Positions 5,826 through 7,516 of a stretch of 7,516 nt of DNA are shown here, in pieces. The notes under the pieces were generated by a model. That model was not told the origin of the DNA and did no database searches. It saw only the letters and a program-made list of their open reading frames with translations. Within the stretch, counting starts at the first letter, position 1; the number at the start of each line of letters is the position of its first letter. The translations under genes and the position numbers were made by a program. Source of the stretch: Vicinamibacteria bacterium (GTDB taxonomy: Bacteria > Acidobacteriota > Vicinamibacteria > Vicinamibacterales > UBA2999); contig JAICEG010000262.1 of NCBI GenBank assembly GCA_025924295.1, positions 1 through 7,516 on the forward strand. Reading direction: 5' to 3'.

Positions 5826-6677
5826 ATGCGCCTGACCTGGGTTCCTCTTCTGTTCGCGGTCGCACTCACGGGATGCAGCCGGACGCCCGATGCTCGCACC
5901 TATGAATTGCAGGGACAGATCCTCGCGGTCCGCCCCGAGCGCAACGAAGTGGTGATCAAGCACGAAGACATCAAGGGCTTCATGCCGGGCATGACGATGC
6001 CCTTCACCGTGAAGGATCCGGCGTTGCTCAATGGCCGGGAGCGCGGCGACCTGGTGACAGCCACGCTGGTCGTAGGAGAGACCCAGGCCTACCTCACCAC
6101 GCTGACCAGGACAGGACACCAGGCGGTGGCCGATCCGCCACCGCCGCCGCCACCCGACATTCTGAGCGCGGGGCAACCGGTGAAGGACGCACCTTTGGTC
6201 GACCAGGACGACAGGCCGCGTGCCTTCTCCTCGTTCAAGGGCCACCGCCTCGCCGTGACGTTCATCTACACCCGCTGCCCGATACCGAACTTCTGTCCAC
6301 TCATGGACAAGCACTTCGCCGCCGTGCAGAAGACGATCGCCGCGACTCCGTCGCTGGCGGATGTGCGTCTGGTGACGGTTACGCTCGATCCGGCATTCGA
6401 TCGCCCGGCGATTCTGAAGGCGTACGCGAAGCGGCGCGAGGCCGATCCGGCGATCTGGACGTTCCTCACCGGTGAACCCGCTGTCGTGAACACGTTCGCG
6501 ACCCAGTTCGGACTGTACGTCGAGCACAACCCGCAGAACCCGATCGACATCACGCACAACCTTCGCACCGCCGTCATCGATCCGGAAGGCCGTCTCGTCA
6601 CCATTCACAACGGCAATTCCTGGACGCCGGCCGAACTCGTTGCCGACCTCAGCGCTGCGCCCGCTCCCGCGAACTGA
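5826..6677 (+). CDS. CusF-like copper-binding domain fused to SCO1/SenC domain, lipoprotein
   Basis: Taking ATG 5826 (an in-frame GTG lies 3 codons upstream) gives 283 residues. A lipoprotein signal ends in the lipobox LTGC with Cys17, so the protein should be anchored to a membrane facing the periplasm. Residues about 26-95 are a CusF-type copper-binding domain with the motif HEDIKGFMPGMTMPF carrying His46 and Met53, Met56 and Met58. A seven-proline linker (104-110) leads to a SCO1/SenC thioredoxin-like domain from about 115: FIYTRCPIPNFCPLM holds Cys151 and Cys157, and His244 (DITHNLRTAVIDPEG) is the third copper ligand. SCO proteins deliver copper to the CuA site of cytochrome oxidase or act as thiol reductases. 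The cysteines are five residues apart rather than the classic three. The transglutaminase-like gene follows 16 bp downstream, likely co-transcribed. No oxidase genes are in view. Confidence 0.95.
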   Translation: MRLTWVPLLFAVALTGCSRTPDARTYELQGQILAVRPERNEVVIKHEDIKGFMPGMTMPFTVKDPALLNGRERGDLVTATLVVGETQAYLTTLTRTGHQAVADPPPPPPPDILSAGQPVKDAPLVDQDDRPRAFSSFKGHRLAVTFIYTRCPIPNFCPLMDKHFAAVQKTIAATPSLADVRLVTVTLDPAFDRPAILKAYAKRREADPAIWTFLTGEPAVVNTFATQFGLYVEHNPQNPIDITHNLRTAVIDPEGRLVTIHNGNSWTPAELVADLSAAPAPAN

Positions 6678-6693
6678 CCCGGTCGATCCGCCG

Positions 6694-7350
6694 GTGCTCG
6701 CATTGACACCGCAGGAGCGTCGTGTCGTGGCGCGGCTGCGCACGCCGGGCCAGGTTCAGGCCTGGCTCAACGCCCTGCCGTACAACACAGAGGTGGGTGG
6801 CGAGACGCTTCGCAGCTTCCGGGGCGTGGTGCGCACCGGCACCGCGCATTGCCTCGAAGCCGCGCTCTCGGCTGCGGTCATCCTCGAGCAGCATGGATAT
6901 CCGCCGCTGGTCCTGAGCTTCGAATCGCTCGATCTGCTCGATCACGTGATCTTCGTCTATCGCACGAGGACCGGATGGGGCTCGGTCGCGCGGTCGCGCG
7001 ATCCGGGCCTGCATGGACGACGGCCGCTGTTTGCCACGCCGCGCGCGCTGGCGCTCAGCTACTTCGAGTCGTACATCGACTTCACCGGGCGCATCAAGGC
7101 CTACGCCGTGGTCGACCTGCGCGTGATGGGTGGCTACGACTGGCGGCTCTCGGACAAGAACGTGTGGAAGGTCGAGCAGATGCTGCTCGACTGGCCGCAC
7201 CGCCGGATCACATCATCGGATCGGAAAGCGGACGCGATGCGGCGCCGTTATCGGGCCTTTCGCGACGCGCATGGCTACAAGCCGTGGAAATACTATCGGG
7301 GGCGCGAACGGTGGACGGCGCTGCCCGAGGAGTTCGCACGACGGGGATGA
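6694..7350 (+). CDS. Transglutaminase-like cysteine-protease-fold protein, unknown function
   Basis: From GTG 6694 the product is 218 residues with no signal peptide. TAHCLEAALSAAVILEQHGY (50-69) places Cys53 at the head of a helix, DHVIFVYR (83-90) provides His84, and SVARSRDPGLHGRRP (97-111) provides Asp103. The order Cys-His-Asp and the pattern around it match the transglutaminase/papain-like superfamily core. The C-terminal half (YDWRLSDKNVWKVEQMLLDW, then an Arg-rich stretch and GYKPWKYYRGRERW) is basic and aromatic and does not match a domain I know. Start is uncertain: TTG 6640 would overlap the SCO gene by 38 bp, and TTG 6703 is also possible; none has a good ribosome binding site. 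It follows the SCO gene closely and probably shares its transcript. Peptidase, transferase or amidase activity cannot be told apart from sequence. Confidence 0.8.
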   Translation: MLALTPQERRVVARLRTPGQVQAWLNALPYNTEVGGETLRSFRGVVRTGTAHCLEAALSAAVILEQHGYPPLVLSFESLDLLDHVIFVYRTRTGWGSVARSRDPGLHGRRPLFATPRALALSYFESYIDFTGRIKAYAVVDLRVMGGYDWRLSDKNVWKVEQMLLDWPHRRITSSDRKADAMRRRYRAFRDAHGYKPWKYYRGRERWTALPEEFARRG

Positions 7351-7352
7351 TG

Positions 7353-7433
7353 CTTCGTCAACGCCCAACTCCCAACCTCCAAATCCCAATGGGAACGGAG
7401 AACCTTGGGAGTTGGGGAGTTGGAAGTTGGAAG
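7353..7433. repeat. Inverted repeat of 7-bp GTTGGAA/GTTGGGA units between converging genes
   Basis: The perfect core is CCCAACTCCCAA (7364-7375) with TTGGGAGTTGGG (7405-7416); weaker pairing extends over about 7353-7389 and 7405-7433. The right arm reads as units TTGGGAG, TTGGGGAG, TTGGAAG, TTGGAAG, a period of 7 with one 8. It fills the 87-bp gap between two converging genes and is followed by TTTCTT on the plus strand, so it may work as a terminator for the plus-strand transcript. It resembles the repeat at 967-1067 in period and in the shared AAGTT core. Confidence 0.75.
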
Positions 7434-7437
7434 TTTC

Positions 7438-7516
7438 TTAATCGAGATCGAAGTCACGCACCGGCCGCGTCACCGGCTCGTGACGCGCTTTCTTCAACGC
7501 TTCCTCGAATCTCTTC
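7438..7516 (-). CDS. C-terminal end of an unidentified protein (cut by window edge)
   Basis: A minus-strand frame open from the window edge ends at TAA (7440-7438) after 25 residues: a basic helix-like stretch FEEALKKARHEP followed by VTRPVRDFDLD. The frame reaches the edge without a stop and fits the gene spacing, with the inverted repeat just beyond the stop. The charged, soluble tail with an acidic C-terminus is not enough to name a family. Its upstream part lies outside the window. Confidence 0.55.
   Translation of the reverse strand, partial: KRFEEALKKARHEPVTRPVRDFDLD

Noticed and set aside
5757..6743. 328-codon minus-strand open frame
   Set aside because: It is antisense to the SCO gene, is rich in Arg, Gly and Asp as expected from a GC-rich shadow, and its end is translated REP-like hairpin (VSGFSRT). 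The plus-strand gene has clear motifs.

Overview
The window is a GC-rich bacterial chromosome segment that reads as an acidobacterium, probably of the Vicinamibacteria type. The main marker is a PadR-family regulator followed 2 bp later by an ADOP-type (Acidobacterial Duplicated Orphan Permease) FtsX/MacB-like permease, a pairing strongly expanded in that phylum. Palindromic intergenic repeats and a copper-binding/SCO fusion lipoprotein fit the same assignment. No tRNA, rRNA, CRISPR array, transposase or phage gene was recognised, and coding density is high, with no gene-free stretch over 300 bases.

Layout. On the minus strand, 1-885 holds padR and then the N-terminal part of the ADOP permease, which runs off the left edge. 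The 190-bp gap 886-1075 holds two near-identical operator-like palindromes upstream of padR and a long imperfect inverted repeat built from 7-bp units. A DinB/DUF1572 protein (minus) and a YheT-type alpha/beta hydrolase (plus) diverge from 1580-1687. The hydrolase converges on, and overlaps by 71 bp, a DUF72/YecE-like gene. That gene is the last of a minus-strand run: ABC ATPase, then an ABC-2 permease (4-bp start/stop overlap), then DUF72. The ATPase diverges, across a 93-bp gap carrying a REP-like hairpin, from a plus-strand pair: a CusF-like/SCO1 fusion lipoprotein and a transglutaminase-like protein. A second 7-bp-unit inverted repeat separates the latter from the C-terminal end of an unidentified minus-strand gene.

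How the genes work together. PadR probably represses its own operon with the ADOP permease. The ATPase and ABC-2 permease form one NatAB-like exporter. The SCO lipoprotein points to copper delivery to a heme-copper oxidase or to envelope thiol chemistry. The remaining genes look like housekeeping or accessory enzymes without a shared pathway visible here. I do not see a clear undescribed system. The most interesting signals are non-coding: the twin palindromes, one of which holds the padR ribosome binding site in its stem, and two 7-bp-period inverted repeats at gene ends sharing the core AAGTT.
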